Notes under the pieces: model-generated | The model's input: only the letters and a program-made list of their open reading frames with translations | Told to the model about the DNA's origin: nothing | Database searches by the model: none | Translations under genes and position numbers: made by a program | Shown: one piece after another, positions 7,446 through 15,460 of the stretch | Position numbering within the stretch: position 1 is the first letter of the stretch | How the letters are laid out: every line of letters starts with the position of its first letter | DNA from: Candidatus Gottesmanbacteria bacterium RIFCSPHIGHO2_02_FULL_39_14 | GTDB taxonomy: Bacteria; Patescibacteriota; Microgenomatia; 2-02-FULL-39-11 | Direction: 5' to 3' | DNA: 42,533 nt | Assembly: GCA_001779205.1 (NCBI GenBank) | Contig: MFJM01000014.1 | Location: forward strand, 33,236 to 75,768

Positions 7446-7518
7446 GGTGGCTGTAGCTCAAAAGTAGAGCGTCCCGTTGTGGGCGGGAATGTAGCGGGAG
7501 CGTTACCCGTCAGCCACC
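7446..7518 (+). tRNA. tRNA-His (GTG), with unusual D and T loops
   Basis: A full cloverleaf can be drawn. The extra G-1 is 7446, facing the discriminator C73 at 7518, the signature of tRNA-His. Acceptor stem GTGGCTG/CAGCCAC (7447-7453 and 7511-7517), bases 8-9 TA, D stem GCTC/GAGC around loop AAAAGTA, anticodon stem TCCCG/CGGGA around loop TTGTGGG with anticodon GTG at 7479-7481, five-base variable loop ATGTA, T stem GCGGG/CCCGT. The T loop is AGCGTTA instead of the usual TTCRANY, and the D loop has a single G instead of the GG pair, so the elbow contacts are degenerate. CCA is not encoded (CCT follows C73). The gene lies inside the his transcript, downstream of the T-box terminator and three bases before the hisG ATG. 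A functional tRNA or a tRNA-like regulatory element are both possible. Confidence 0.8.
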
Positions 7519-7521
7519 CCT

Positions 7522-8394
7522 ATGAAAAAATTTAATAATGGAAATTTAAAACTGGCTATCCAAAAAGAAGGGCGATTGACGCAAGATTCGCTTGCCTTTT
7601 TACGGCAAACGGGTCTTGAATTTGAAAGTTACCAAAAGCTTCTTTATTCTTCCTGCCGGAATTTCCCTTTAGAAATTCTTTACCTTCGGGATGATGATAT
7701 TCCCAATTATGTTTCAACCGGTGTTGTAGATTTAGGTATTGCCGGTCAAAATATCCTCTCCGAGAAACGGGAGCCTGTTAAAAAACTATTAAATTTACGT
7801 TTCGGATTTTGTTCGCTGGTTATTGCCGTGCCCAAGGATTCCCCGATTAAAATATTGAGCGATCTCAATGGTAAAAGGATAGCCACATCTTATCCTAATT
7901 CTTCCAAAGTTTTCTTTAAGAAAAATAATATCCAAGCAGACTTAGTTCAAGTCAGAGGATCAGTTGAAATTACTCCCGCCATTGGCGTTGCTGATGCCAT
8001 CATCGATCTTACTTCAACCGGCAGTACGCTTATCCTTCAAGATCTTCGTGTTTTAACAAAAATTTATGATTCTGAAGCGGTTTTAGTTGCTAATAATGAT
8101 TTGTCGAAAAATAAAAAAAAATTAGTCAATAATATTATTACCCGTTTTAAAGGAGCTCTATCAGCTAAAAATTATAAATATATTAATCTTTCCGCAGAAG
8201 AAAAAATTTTACCGCGACTCAAGAAAATTATACCTGTATTAGGTTTTCAATATTTTTCATTCATTCCGCAAAAAGGGAAAGTATCAGTTACATCCGTAAT
8301 AAAAGAAGATATTTTTTGGGAAACAATTGAGAAATTAAAAATTATGGGAATCAAAAGAATTTTAGTCTTACCTATTGAAAAAATGATTATATAA
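7522..8394 (+). CDS. hisG: ATP phosphoribosyltransferase, long form
   Basis: First enzyme of histidine synthesis: ATP plus PRPP gives phosphoribosyl-ATP. At 290 residues it is the long HisG form. The catalytic domains include LAIQKEGRLTQDSL (residues 10-23), STGVVDLGIAGQNIL, RIATSYPNSSKVFF and the PRPP loop region GVADAIIDLTSTGSTL (about 152-167); a C-terminal ACT-like regulatory domain (from about 215) normally binds histidine, so no HisZ partner is needed. It is the first protein gene after the T-box and tRNA-His. The ATG is three bases after the tRNA's last base, so tRNA 3'-end processing would release a message starting only a few bases upstream of the start codon; no Shine-Dalgarno is present. 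Confidence 0.95.
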   Translation: MKKFNNGNLKLAIQKEGRLTQDSLAFLRQTGLEFESYQKLLYSSCRNFPLEILYLRDDDIPNYVSTGVVDLGIAGQNILSEKREPVKKLLNLRFGFCSLVIAVPKDSPIKILSDLNGKRIATSYPNSSKVFFKKNNIQADLVQVRGSVEITPAIGVADAIIDLTSTGSTLILQDLRVLTKIYDSEAVLVANNDLSKNKKKLVNNIITRFKGALSAKNYKYINLSAEEKILPRLKKIIPVLGFQYFSFIPQKGKVSVTSVIKEDIFWETIEKLKIMGIKRILVLPIEKMII

Positions 8395-8399
8395 AAAAA

Positions 8400-9485
8400 A
8401 TGATTAATCAACTTGTTAGAAAATCTATCCTAAAGATCGAGAAGATAAATTGGGGAAATATTCCTAATGACAAAGGAGCGCGATTATTATGGGGTGAAAA
8501 TCCAATTGCTCCTATAGGAGCGGTAAATGCCATAAGAAATGAGGCAATCCGGGTCAATTTTTATCCCAGTCCGACGAAATTAATACTGAGGAAACTACTT
8601 GCAAAATATAACAAAGTCTCTCCTGAAAATATAATCATTACCAATGGTAGCGACGAGGCAATTGAACTGATTGCTAAAGTATTTATTTCTGAGAAAGACC
8701 AAGTAATCTTTCCTGTTCCTACTTTTCCGGTTTATAAATCAGCAAGTTTGATGATGGGTGCCAAAGTAAAGACAATACCTTTAAAGAAGGATTTTTCACT
8801 TGATATTAAGAAACTTTTCAAGCTTGTTAATAATAAAACAAAGATTATCTGGATTGCCAACCCGAACAATCCTACGGGTAATATTTTATTAAACCAAACA
8901 GAAATTCAGAGTCTAACAACCAAACTTGATTGTTTATTGGTTATTGATGAATGCTATTTTGAACTTGCCCAAGTTACCGCTGCAGGACTTGTTAACAATT
9001 ATCCTAATATTGTTGTTATCCGAAGCTTTTCCAAAGTCTTCGGTTTAGCCGGTGCCCGTCTAGGCTACATTATAGCCAATAAAAAAACTGCTTCATATTT
9101 AAATCGTCTTCAGCTGGCAAACCAAGTCTTTAATGTTAATCGCTTTGCCCAAGCAGCTGCTCAGGAAATCTTGAAAAATCCAAAGATTGTGCGGCAATTA
9201 ATAAATAAATACAACCGTCAAAAACAAAACTTTGAAAAACTATTAAACCAAATCGAAAGCATTCGTGTCATACCTACGAAGACTACTTTTTGTCTCTTAA
9301 AAATAAACGAAGATATCTCCTCCACCCAATTAAAAGAGAAGCTGCAAAAAAAAGATATTTACATTAAAAATTGTAGCCTCTATCAGCTTCTCGGAGAAAA
9401 GTATGTCTATCTGGGAGTTCCCGCTGAAAAATATCAGCAGTTTGTCGTAAATGCTATTAAAAAAGTTGTAGGAGAAAAATTATGA
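8400..9485 (+). CDS. hisC: Histidinol-phosphate aminotransferase
   Basis: A 361-residue fold-type I PLP aminotransferase converting imidazole-acetol phosphate and glutamate to histidinol phosphate. Seen motifs: NGSDEAIELIAKVF (cofactor phosphate site, about residue 83), WIANPNNPTGN (about 151), VIDECYFELA (Asp contacting the PLP ring nitrogen), the Schiff-base Lys in VIRSFSKVFGLAGARLGY (about 204) with the following Arg for phosphate binding. It starts five bases after hisG and ends with a four-base overlap into hisD. Position in the operon supports HisC rather than another class I aminotransferase. Confidence 0.95.
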   Translation: MINQLVRKSILKIEKINWGNIPNDKGARLLWGENPIAPIGAVNAIRNEAIRVNFYPSPTKLILRKLLAKYNKVSPENIIITNGSDEAIELIAKVFISEKDQVIFPVPTFPVYKSASLMMGAKVKTIPLKKDFSLDIKKLFKLVNNKTKIIWIANPNNPTGNILLNQTEIQSLTTKLDCLLVIDECYFELAQVTAAGLVNNYPNIVVIRSFSKVFGLAGARLGYIIANKKTASYLNRLQLANQVFNVNRFAQAAAQEILKNPKIVRQLINKYNRQKQNFEKLLNQIESIRVIPTKTTFCLLKINEDISSTQLKEKLQKKDIYIKNCSLYQLLGEKYVYLGVPAEKYQQFVVNAIKKVVGEKL

Positions 9486-10837
9486 AAAAAGTAATAAAAG
9501 AAGAAAATATATCACTAATAATTCAATTATATGAACTTAAGACAATGAATATGAAAGATAGACAGAAAATCATTCAGAGGTCAAGAAGTGACATCAACAA
9601 AGTTAAAAGACGAGTTCTTCCAATTATTGAGGATGTTCGTTCTCGCGGTGATCGGGCAATTCTTGATTATTTGGAAAAATTTGATGGGATGAAATTGAAA
9701 CAAGAAGAACTGCGGATTTCAAATACTGAGATTGAAGAAGCCTATGCCAAAACAGATCCGCTGGTTCTTAAAATGATAAGACAACAAATTGAACTTTCGC
9801 AAAAATTTCACCGGGAGCAATTTCAAAGAATGGAACTTCAATGGGAAATAGAAACCATACCGGGAGTTAAGCTCGGACAAAAGAGAACGCCGATTGAGTC
9901 GACCGGTTTATACGTACCGGGTGGCACCGCGCCCTATCCGACGGTGATGCAGATTTTAGCTGTTCCCGCAAAACTAGCCGGAGTAAAAAGAATTATCGGT
10001 GTAACTCCGCCCCGTGGTAAAAATTATGAGGTTATTGTTGCTGCCAACGAAGCAGGAGTTGATGAAATCTATCGGATTGGAGGAGTAGCAGCAGTGGCAG
10101 CTCTTGCTTATGGTACTGAAACTATCAAACCGGTTGATAAAATTGTCGGGCCGGGAAATATCTATGTAACAGCCAGTAAAATGCTGGTTTTTGGAGATGT
10201 AGGCATTGATATGCCTGCTGGACCGTCTGAAGCCATAATTCTCGCCGATGAAGGAGCCAATCCCGCCTACTGTGCGGCTGATATACTGGCTCGTGCTGAA
10301 CATGATCCAAATGCAGCCGGAGTTCTCGTAACCTGGAGTAAAGTAGTTGCAGAAAAAACTAAAGAGGAGATTATTCGTCAATTACCCACTCTTTCAAGAT
10401 CGGTAATTATAAAACAATCTCTTGCCAGGTATAGCGCCATAATTATTACTTCAGACGAAACCGAGGCAGTCGAATTTACCAATGAATATGCTCCAGAACA
10501 CTTGGAGGTTTTAACGAAAAATCCATATAAACTTTTGCCTAAATTTACCAATGCAGGATCAATCTTTCTTGGTTATAACACGCCTGTTCCCGTAGGTGAT
10601 TATGCCTCAGGCACCAATCACGTTTTGCCAACTGGCGGTTGGGCAAAGATGTTTTCTCCGGTTGGGGTGGAAACATTTATGAAGGTTTCAGAATTCCAGT
10701 CGGTAACTAAGGAAGGTTTGGAAAGTCTCGCGCCTATTATAGATGTAATTTCAGAGGTGGAAGGACTTGATGCTCACTGGAATACTATCGAACAAAGATT
10801 ACAAAAAGGAACTAGATTATGGAAAAAACAAAGTTAG
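9482..10837 (+). CDS. hisD: Histidinol dehydrogenase
   Basis: A 451-residue Zn-dependent, NAD-linked enzyme that oxidises histidinol to histidine in two steps. Recognisable stretches: PIESTGLYVPGGTAPYPTV (about residue 139), RIGGVAAVAALAYGT, DKIVGPGNIYVTASK, DMPAGPSEAIILAD, ILARAEHDPNAAG (His-Asp metal and substrate ligands) and EYAPEHLEVL (about 339) with the catalytic Glu-His pair; GDYASGTNHVLPT carries the C-terminal ligands. Residues 1-20 precede the usual family start, and a Met at residue 21 or 23 could be the true start, but the ATG overlapping the hisC stop (ATGA) favours the longer form. The hisB gene begins 19 bases before the hisD stop. Confidence 0.96.
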   Translation: MKKVIKEENISLIIQLYELKTMNMKDRQKIIQRSRSDINKVKRRVLPIIEDVRSRGDRAILDYLEKFDGMKLKQEELRISNTEIEEAYAKTDPLVLKMIRQQIELSQKFHREQFQRMELQWEIETIPGVKLGQKRTPIESTGLYVPGGTAPYPTVMQILAVPAKLAGVKRIIGVTPPRGKNYEVIVAANEAGVDEIYRIGGVAAVAALAYGTETIKPVDKIVGPGNIYVTASKMLVFGDVGIDMPAGPSEAIILADEGANPAYCAADILARAEHDPNAAGVLVTWSKVVAEKTKEEIIRQLPTLSRSVIIKQSLARYSAIIITSDETEAVEFTNEYAPEHLEVLTKNPYKLLPKFTNAGSIFLGYNTPVPVGDYASGTNHVLPTGGWAKMFSPVGVETFMKVSEFQSVTKEGLESLAPIIDVISEVEGLDAHWNTIEQRLQKGTRLWKKQS

Positions 10838-11481
10838 GAATTATTATTAATAAAATTTCCCAAAAAGAAGTCTCCCTTACACGGGTGACTCTGGAGTCTC
10901 GTATCGATGTTTTAGTAGAAGATGCTAAAAGACGTCAGTATAAGATTAAAACCCCTAGTAAATTTTTTAATCATATGTTGACAAGTGTCGCCTCTAGAGC
11001 GTGCTTAAATTTTGACATTGTATATAAATCCACATCCGCTGAAACGCTTGATCATGTTATTGTTGAAGATTCAGGTTTAGCTCTTGGACGCGCCGTCCGT
11101 GAAATGTTAGATGCTAAACAAACTCAAGGTGTAAATGGGAGAGGTTCATATTCGGTTGCCTTCGATGAAGCACTAGTAGCAGTAACTTTGTCTTTTGACG
11201 GACGTGCTTATACATATCTAAGAGGAGAAGTCCCGGGCATTAAGTTGGAGCAGGTGGAGGACATCTTAAGTACCAACTTAAAGCAATTTTTTGAAGGATT
11301 TGCCCAGGGAGCTGGTTGTGTAATGCAAATACAATTTTTTGCAGGCAATGATAGTCATCACACTTGGGAAGCAACATTCAAGGCTTTCGGGGAAGCTCTA
11401 AGAGAATCATTATCTCCCTGTCCCTATAGAGCACTAACTACCATCGGTTTAAAAGGAACAGGAATAGAGGGGAAACAATGA
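10819..11481 (+). CDS. hisB: Imidazoleglycerol-phosphate dehydratase, divergent
   Basis: A 220-residue protein of the monofunctional IGPD family, which dehydrates imidazoleglycerol phosphate to imidazole-acetol phosphate using two Mn ions. Family landmarks: TRVTLESRI (Glu near the start), KFFNHML (residues 48-54), VEDSGLALGRAV, FDEALVAV, and a perfect HHTWEATFKAF (180-190). The first metal motif, normally HHxxED, reads HVIVED (79-84), so one metal-ligand His is Val; FFDHML is FFNHML; and the C-terminal PSTKG is replaced by TIGLKG. The gene is in frame and centrally placed in the operon, so it is expected to work, but these changes are unusual for this enzyme. Confidence 0.85.
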   Translation: MEKTKLGIIINKISQKEVSLTRVTLESRIDVLVEDAKRRQYKIKTPSKFFNHMLTSVASRACLNFDIVYKSTSAETLDHVIVEDSGLALGRAVREMLDAKQTQGVNGRGSYSVAFDEALVAVTLSFDGRAYTYLRGEVPGIKLEQVEDILSTNLKQFFEGFAQGAGCVMQIQFFAGNDSHHTWEATFKAFGEALRESLSPCPYRALTTIGLKGTGIEGKQ

Positions 11482-12131
11482 TAAAAACCTGTATTTTTGA
11501 TATGGATGGCGTCATTATTGACAGCGAGTCATTATGGGAATTTTACGAGCAAAAATTCTTACCTCAGATTATGGGAAAGAAAATTTTTGCCGGAATTAAA
11601 GATCAAATTCTGGGCAATTCAATAGAAAAAATATATGATGAAGCCTTAAGTTTTGGTTTAAATTTCGATAAAAACCAATTTAAACGAATTTATTTTCAGT
11701 ATGCCAAAATCGTTTATAAAAAATCCAAATTGACGAAAGGCATTGAAATACTTTTAAAAACACTCGGTAATAAAAATATTAAATTAGGGCTGGTCACTGT
11801 CTCCAATAAAAAGTGGATTGATATTGTCTTATCCAAATTTAAACTGAAAAATCCGTTTCACTATATCTTGTCTTTAGATAGTGAAAAAGTAAGACCTAAA
11901 CCGTTTCCTGATGGATATCAAAAGGCCATGAAAGCGCTTAAATCAGCCTCTTTTGAAACCATTATCATCGAAGATTCTCAAAAAGGTATCCAGGCAGCCA
12001 AAACAAGCGGAGCATTAACGATATGCTATCTCGAACATTTGCCTAAAAGTTATTTACCTCAAGGGGCAGATATCTATGTAAAAAATGTTAAGGAACTAAC
12101 AGATAAAATAGAAAAACTAGCCTTTCTATGA
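11478..12131 (+). CDS. HAD-superfamily phosphatase, probable histidinol-phosphatase
   Basis: A 217-residue haloacid dehalogenase-like hydrolase. Motif I is CIFDMDGVIID (nucleophile Asp8, acid-base Asp10), motif II is LGLVTVSN (about residue 104), motif III Lys lies in EKVRPKPFPDGY, and motif IV is IIIEDSQKGIQAAK. Residues 15-85 form a helical cap as in subfamily I phosphatases and beta-phosphoglucomutase. Its four-base overlaps with both hisB and hisH, and the absence of any other histidinol-phosphatase in the operon, point to dephosphorylation of histidinol phosphate. That function is inferred from context; the superfamily is clear. Confidence 0.8.
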   Translation: MIKTCIFDMDGVIIDSESLWEFYEQKFLPQIMGKKIFAGIKDQILGNSIEKIYDEALSFGLNFDKNQFKRIYFQYAKIVYKKSKLTKGIEILLKTLGNKNIKLGLVTVSNKKWIDIVLSKFKLKNPFHYILSLDSEKVRPKPFPDGYQKAMKALKSASFETIIIEDSQKGIQAAKTSGALTICYLEHLPKSYLPQGADIYVKNVKELTDKIEKLAFL

Positions 12132-12739
12132 TTACTATTATTGATTACGGTATAAGTAATATTGGCAGTGTAGCCAACGCTTTAAATAAACTGGGATTTT
12201 TTTTCAAAATCTCTGCTGATCCGCTGGTTCTCAGGCAATCAACTGTTCTCATTCTTCCCGGTGTTGGTCAGGCTGCCACAGGCATGAGAAATCTTAAAAA
12301 TAGAGGACTTGATAAAGAAATTATCAAACAAATTAATCAGGGAAAATCTTTTTTAGGCATCTGTTTAGGCATGCAACTATTATTTGATTTCAGCCAAGAA
12401 GGTAATGTCGATTGTTTAGGAATACTAAAAGGTGAAGTAAAGAGATTCAAGTTAGAAAGAAAAATACCCCAGATAGGCTGGAATCAAGTTAAATTTGTTA
12501 ATAAAAAAAATAAAAAACAATTTAAAGAAATTCCCGAAAACAGTTATTTTTATTTTGTTAATAGTTATTATTGTGTACCGGAAGATAAATCAATAGTTGC
12601 AGGAGTAAGTGAATACGGTGAAACATTTGCTAGTGTAGTAGTAAAAAATAATATTCTGGCAACCCAATTCCATCCCGAAAAAAGCGGTGAATCAGGTTTT
12701 CAATTAATTAGAAATTTTATCAACATATCACCATGTTAA
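12128..12739 (+). CDS. hisH: Imidazole glycerol phosphate synthase, glutaminase subunit
   Basis: A 203-residue class I glutamine amidotransferase. It supplies ammonia from glutamine to HisF. Seen: [18 protein letters not shown] at the N-terminus, the oxyanion region [14 protein letters not shown], the nucleophile Cys in [12 protein letters not shown] (about residue 80), and the His-Glu pair in TQFHPEKSG (about 181-186). Length and motif spacing are normal. It overlaps the phosphatase gene by four bases and hisF by seven, matching the tight HisH-HisF complex. Confidence 0.95.
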   Translation: MITIIDYGISNIGSVANALNKLGFFFKISADPLVLRQSTVLILPGVGQAATGMRNLKNRGLDKEIIKQINQGKSFLGICLGMQLLFDFSQEGNVDCLGILKGEVKRFKLERKIPQIGWNQVKFVNKKNKKQFKEIPENSYFYFVNSYYCVPEDKSIVAGVSEYGETFASVVVKNNILATQFHPEKSGESGFQLIRNFINISPC

Positions 12740-13491
12740 CTAAACGAATAATTCCCTGCCTTGATATGACACAGGGTAAAGTTGTAAAAGGCATTCAGTT
12801 TGTAAAGTTTCGGGATGCGGGAAATCCGGTAGTATTAGCTGAAAAATACGATGCTGATGGTGCGGATGAACTGGTATTCTTGGATATTACAGCTACCGTC
12901 GAAAATAGGGATATTCTTATTGATGTAGTTAGAAAAACAGCAGAAAAAGTCATTATCCCTTTTTCAGTTGGTGGAGGTATTCGTAGTAAAGATGATATGA
13001 GGCAAATTCTACGAGCCGGAGCTGACAAAGTTTCAGTCAATACCGGTGCATTTAAAATTCCTTCTCTTATTTCAGAATGTGCCAATGCTTTTGGTAATCA
13101 ATGTGTAGTTTTATCTATGGATGTAAGAAAAATTACTCAAAATAGATGGAATGTTTTTATTAATGGAGGAAGAACTGATACCGGTATCTCAGCTATTGAC
13201 TGGGCGGAAAAAGCAGTCAATCTTGGCGCAGGAGAAATTTTATTAACCAGTATAGATAGAGATGGCACAAAAAAAGGTTATGATCTCGAGCTAACGAAAG
13301 CTGTCTCAAAAAGTGTAAATGTTCCCGTTATAGCATCTGGCGGAGCCGGAAAACTTGAAGATTTTTCCGATGTTTTTACAAAAGGAAAGGCAGATGCGGC
13401 GTTGGCTGCTTCTTTATTCCACTTTGGAGAGCTGAAAATAAAAGATGTTAAAGGTTTTCTTCTGTCAAAAAATATTCCTATAAGGAATTAA
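12733..13491 (+). CDS. hisF: Imidazole glycerol phosphate synthase, cyclase subunit
   Basis: A 252-residue (beta-alpha)8 barrel. The two catalytic aspartates are in place: Asp11 in RIIPCLDM and Asp130 in VVLSMDV. Phosphate-binding loops are FSVGGGIRS (about 78-86) and [13 protein letters not shown] (near residue 200). It uses ammonia from HisH to make imidazoleglycerol phosphate and AICAR from PRFAR. HisA, the sister barrel that makes PRFAR, is not in this operon. This protein reads as ordinary HisF, so whether it also isomerises ProFAR is an open question. Confidence 0.95.
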   Translation: MLTKRIIPCLDMTQGKVVKGIQFVKFRDAGNPVVLAEKYDADGADELVFLDITATVENRDILIDVVRKTAEKVIIPFSVGGGIRSKDDMRQILRAGADKVSVNTGAFKIPSLISECANAFGNQCVVLSMDVRKITQNRWNVFINGGRTDTGISAIDWAEKAVNLGAGEILLTSIDRDGTKKGYDLELTKAVSKSVNVPVIASGGAGKLEDFSDVFTKGKADAALAASLFHFGELKIKDVKGFLLSKNIPIRN

Positions 13492-13493
13492 AT

Positions 13494-13787
13494 ATGATTA
13501 ATCTTATACCTGCTATCATTCAAGATTTTATAAGCGGTGAGGTTTTAATGCTTGGCTTTATGAATAAAGAAGCTTTAGCCAGAACTAAAAAAACCGGCTG
13601 GGTCTATTTTTGGAGCAGAAGCAAAAAACGATTATGGATGAAGGGTGAGATTTCCGGAAATAAGTTAAGAGTTAAAGAAATATATTCTGATTGTGATAAA
13701 GACGCGATTTTGATCAAGGTTAAGTTAGTAGGGAATATCGTTTGTCATACAGGAAAAAAGTCCTGCTTTAATAACTTGATAACTTAA
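13494..13787 (+). CDS. hisI: Phosphoribosyl-AMP cyclohydrolase
   Basis: A 97-residue stand-alone PR-AMP cyclohydrolase, opening the adenine ring in the third step. The conserved pieces are [11 protein letters not shown] (residues 19-29), [19 protein letters not shown], the metal-binding SDCDKDAIL (about 66-74) and CHTGKKSCF near the C-terminus, with the two Zn-binding Cys. The next gene, hisE, is separate, so the fused HisIE arrangement is not used. It begins two bases after hisF. Confidence 0.95.
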   Translation: MINLIPAIIQDFISGEVLMLGFMNKEALARTKKTGWVYFWSRSKKRLWMKGEISGNKLRVKEIYSDCDKDAILIKVKLVGNIVCHTGKKSCFNNLIT

Positions 13788-13789
13788 AT

Positions 13790-14101
13790 ATGACTCTCAA
13801 TACGCTTTATCAAAAAATTCGTCAGCGTCAGAAAACTTTGCCTGGAAATTCCTACGTTGCCTCTCTTTTTCTTGCCGGCAGGGATCGTATTATTCAGAAA
13901 GTTGGCGAAGAAGCAAGCGAAGTCATTATTGCTGCTAAAAATAATAATAAAAAGCAAATTATTTCCGAAGTTGCCGATTTATGGTTTCATTTACTTGTCT
14001 TGTTGGTTGATAATAAAATAACCATTAAGGATATTATTTTAGAGTTGACTAAAAGAAAAAAAATAAACCCAGATGAAAATAGTAATCGGCGACCTGACTG
14101 A
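13790..14101 (+). CDS. hisE: Phosphoribosyl-ATP pyrophosphatase
   Basis: A 103-residue all-helical MazG-like protein that hydrolyses PR-ATP to PR-AMP and pyrophosphate. Seen: TLYQKIRQRQKTLPGNSYVASL at the start, the metal-binding GEEASEVIIAAKN (about residues 44-56) and SEVADLWFHLLVLL (about 64-77), whose Glu/Asp residues chelate Mg. The C-terminal end, KKINPDENSNRRPD, runs past a macro-domain-like start codon at 14073 and may have been altered by a rearrangement there. It is the last gene of the his operon. Confidence 0.93.
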   Translation: MTLNTLYQKIRQRQKTLPGNSYVASLFLAGRDRIIQKVGEEASEVIIAAKNNNKKQIISEVADLWFHLLVLLVDNKITIKDIILELTKRKKINPDENSNRRPD

Positions 14102-14398
14102 AATTCAAGCTGACGCTATCATTAATCCTGCCAATACTTTTAAGCTGGCCCAAAAACTGAAAATAAAATCCGTATCCACTCCACTCCTCCTGTATCTGAA
14201 GCAAGAGCTAATTTACCAAAACTTATCGAAAAAGTGGAAAATTTGAATTTTATAGTCTTAATGAATAAATACCAGCCGAAAGCTGCTCTTGTTGATCTTT
14301 CCTATTTTGAAAAACTGATCAGTATATACAAAGAATGGGGAAAATATAAGAATTTTTCTAAGCTTAAAAAAATTCGTCAAAAAGTTCCAGAACATTAG
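14073..14398 (+). pseudogene. Macro-domain start joined to a frameshifted Phd/YefM antitoxin
   Basis: The frame from ATG 14073 begins MKIVIGDLTEIQADAIINPA, the classic first strand and ADP-ribose loop of a macro domain, but about 30 codons on it changes character and stops at a TGA near 14245. In the +1 frame the downstream DNA encodes VSEARANLPKLIEKVE, then IVLMNKYQPKAALVDLSYFEKLI and a basic tail ending in TAG (14396-14398), a Phd/YefM-type antitoxin with no ATG of its own. At the junction the five bases CCACT are tandemly duplicated (GTATCCACTCCACTCC, near 14175-14190); removing one copy rejoins the frames as KIKSVSTPPVSEARANLP. The macro domain is truncated and the antitoxin has no start and no toxin partner, so this is debris at the end of the his operon. 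Confidence 0.7.
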
Positions 14399-14435
14399 GA
14401 TCACACACCTTTCACATCCGAGGCGTGATATTAAA

Positions 14436-14831
14436 TTAAAAGGGTAGGAAAAAATAAGGATTTGGGCCAAAAAATATACTAACAATAATACCAGCAATCC
14501 AGGCAAAAGGGATAAGCAAAATTTCAATAAGCGATGATCTTATTTTGTCTTTAGCTTGTTTAATTTTTGATTGATCAGTTCTTGAAAAAAACCATCCAAT
14601 AACTCCAAATAACAGTTGTACAATAGTGACGATGATAAAAATAGTGACAAATAACACAATAAAATTGGCTATAATGTCACTGCAAATAAAACTACCAATA
14701 GACGGAAAACAATATCTAGCATAAAGAGGAAGTAAGAATATCAGTAATGGTCCGAATAATCTCAAAAAAAGCCGTTTCATTAATTTCATTTTGTAGATAT
14801 TGTAGCCTCTTGTCAATCGTAACAACTCCAT
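14436..14831 (-). CDS. Small integral membrane protein of unknown function
   Basis: A 131-residue protein with three likely membrane helices: about residues 20-40, 50-80 (FIVLFVTIFIIVTIVQLLFGVIG) and 103-125. Between the second and third is a basic cytoplasmic loop (SRTDQSKIKQAKDKIRSSL). The Shine-Dalgarno GGAGGTGAT ends directly before the ATG at 14831, which fixes the start and is unusually strong for this window. No family is recognised. The layout resembles small membrane proteins of the TrbC/VirB2 or pilin type, but I see no specific motif for them. Confidence 0.65.
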   Translation of the reverse strand: MELLRLTRGYNIYKMKLMKRLFLRLFGPLLIFLLPLYARYCFPSIGSFICSDIIANFIVLFVTIFIIVTIVQLLFGVIGWFFSRTDQSKIKQAKDKIRSSLIEILLIPFAWIAGIIVSIFFGPNPYFFLPF

Positions 14832-14887
14832 ATCACCTCCGAGGTGTTTTAATCGGCCATCACTATCAAAGTGTTATAGTTGATTTA

Positions 14888-15460
14888 TCAATTAGTAGTA
14901 AATTTTGAAATAAGGGATTCCATACTATGACGAATTTCACCTGCTGTTATTCTTTTTACTATTGGATGTGAAAGAACAAGAAAAATTTCTTGTTGTTCTG
15001 TTTGTTGGACAAAAAAAGCATTATTGTTTCCTACCAAATCTTCTGCAATCTTTGAATTTTGGATACTAGGATGAATATGATGGATTGGTGAGTCCCAAAT
15101 AATACCAATTGTTGCTGCCGGATGCTTCAGTGCATGCCATTTAAATCTTTTTTCATCTAAATCTGTTTTATTAGCAGAACTTGTAAATGGTTTTAATCCT
15201 AATTCTAATAATCTTTTTATTGAAGATCTAAGTGGATATTCGATGAAATGACTAATTTCTTCTTCTGAAGGATTAGCTGATAATATACCAGTTGATTCTT
15301 CAATCGGAGGAATTGACTCAATAGGTGTTAAGTCAGTAATATGAGCATGTCTATCCGTATATTTTCTTCTGACTTCACTAACTTTGGGTCTATTCCCTTT
15401 CTCGATTTCACCTAGAATGCGGGGTATTTGATCTTCAATGGTAAATTCTTCATCTTTCAT
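14888..15460 (-). CDS. Protein of unknown function downstream of valS
   Basis: A 190-residue soluble protein, acidic at its start (MKDEEFTIEDQIPRILGEIE) and with no membrane segment or metal motif that I can name. Noticeable stretches are EEEISHFIEYPLRSSIKRLLELGLKPFTSS and RFKWHALKHPAATIGIIWDSPIHHIHPSI, which has several His but no standard spacing. It overlaps the valS stop by 11 bases, so it is the distal gene of that transcript. Coding is supported by length, the overlap and ordinary composition. The function is unknown. Confidence 0.65.
   Translation of the reverse strand: MKDEEFTIEDQIPRILGEIEKGNRPKVSEVRRKYTDRHAHITDLTPIESIPPIEESTGILSANPSEEEISHFIEYPLRSSIKRLLELGLKPFTSSANKTDLDEKRFKWHALKHPAATIGIIWDSPIHHIHPSIQNSKIAEDLVGNNNAFFVQQTEQQEIFLVLSHPIVKRITAGEIRHSMESLISKFTTN

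Noticed and set aside
14400-14430. Weak inverted repeat ATCAC...GTGAT as a terminator
   Set aside because: Short, mismatched stem and no T tract; too weak to list.
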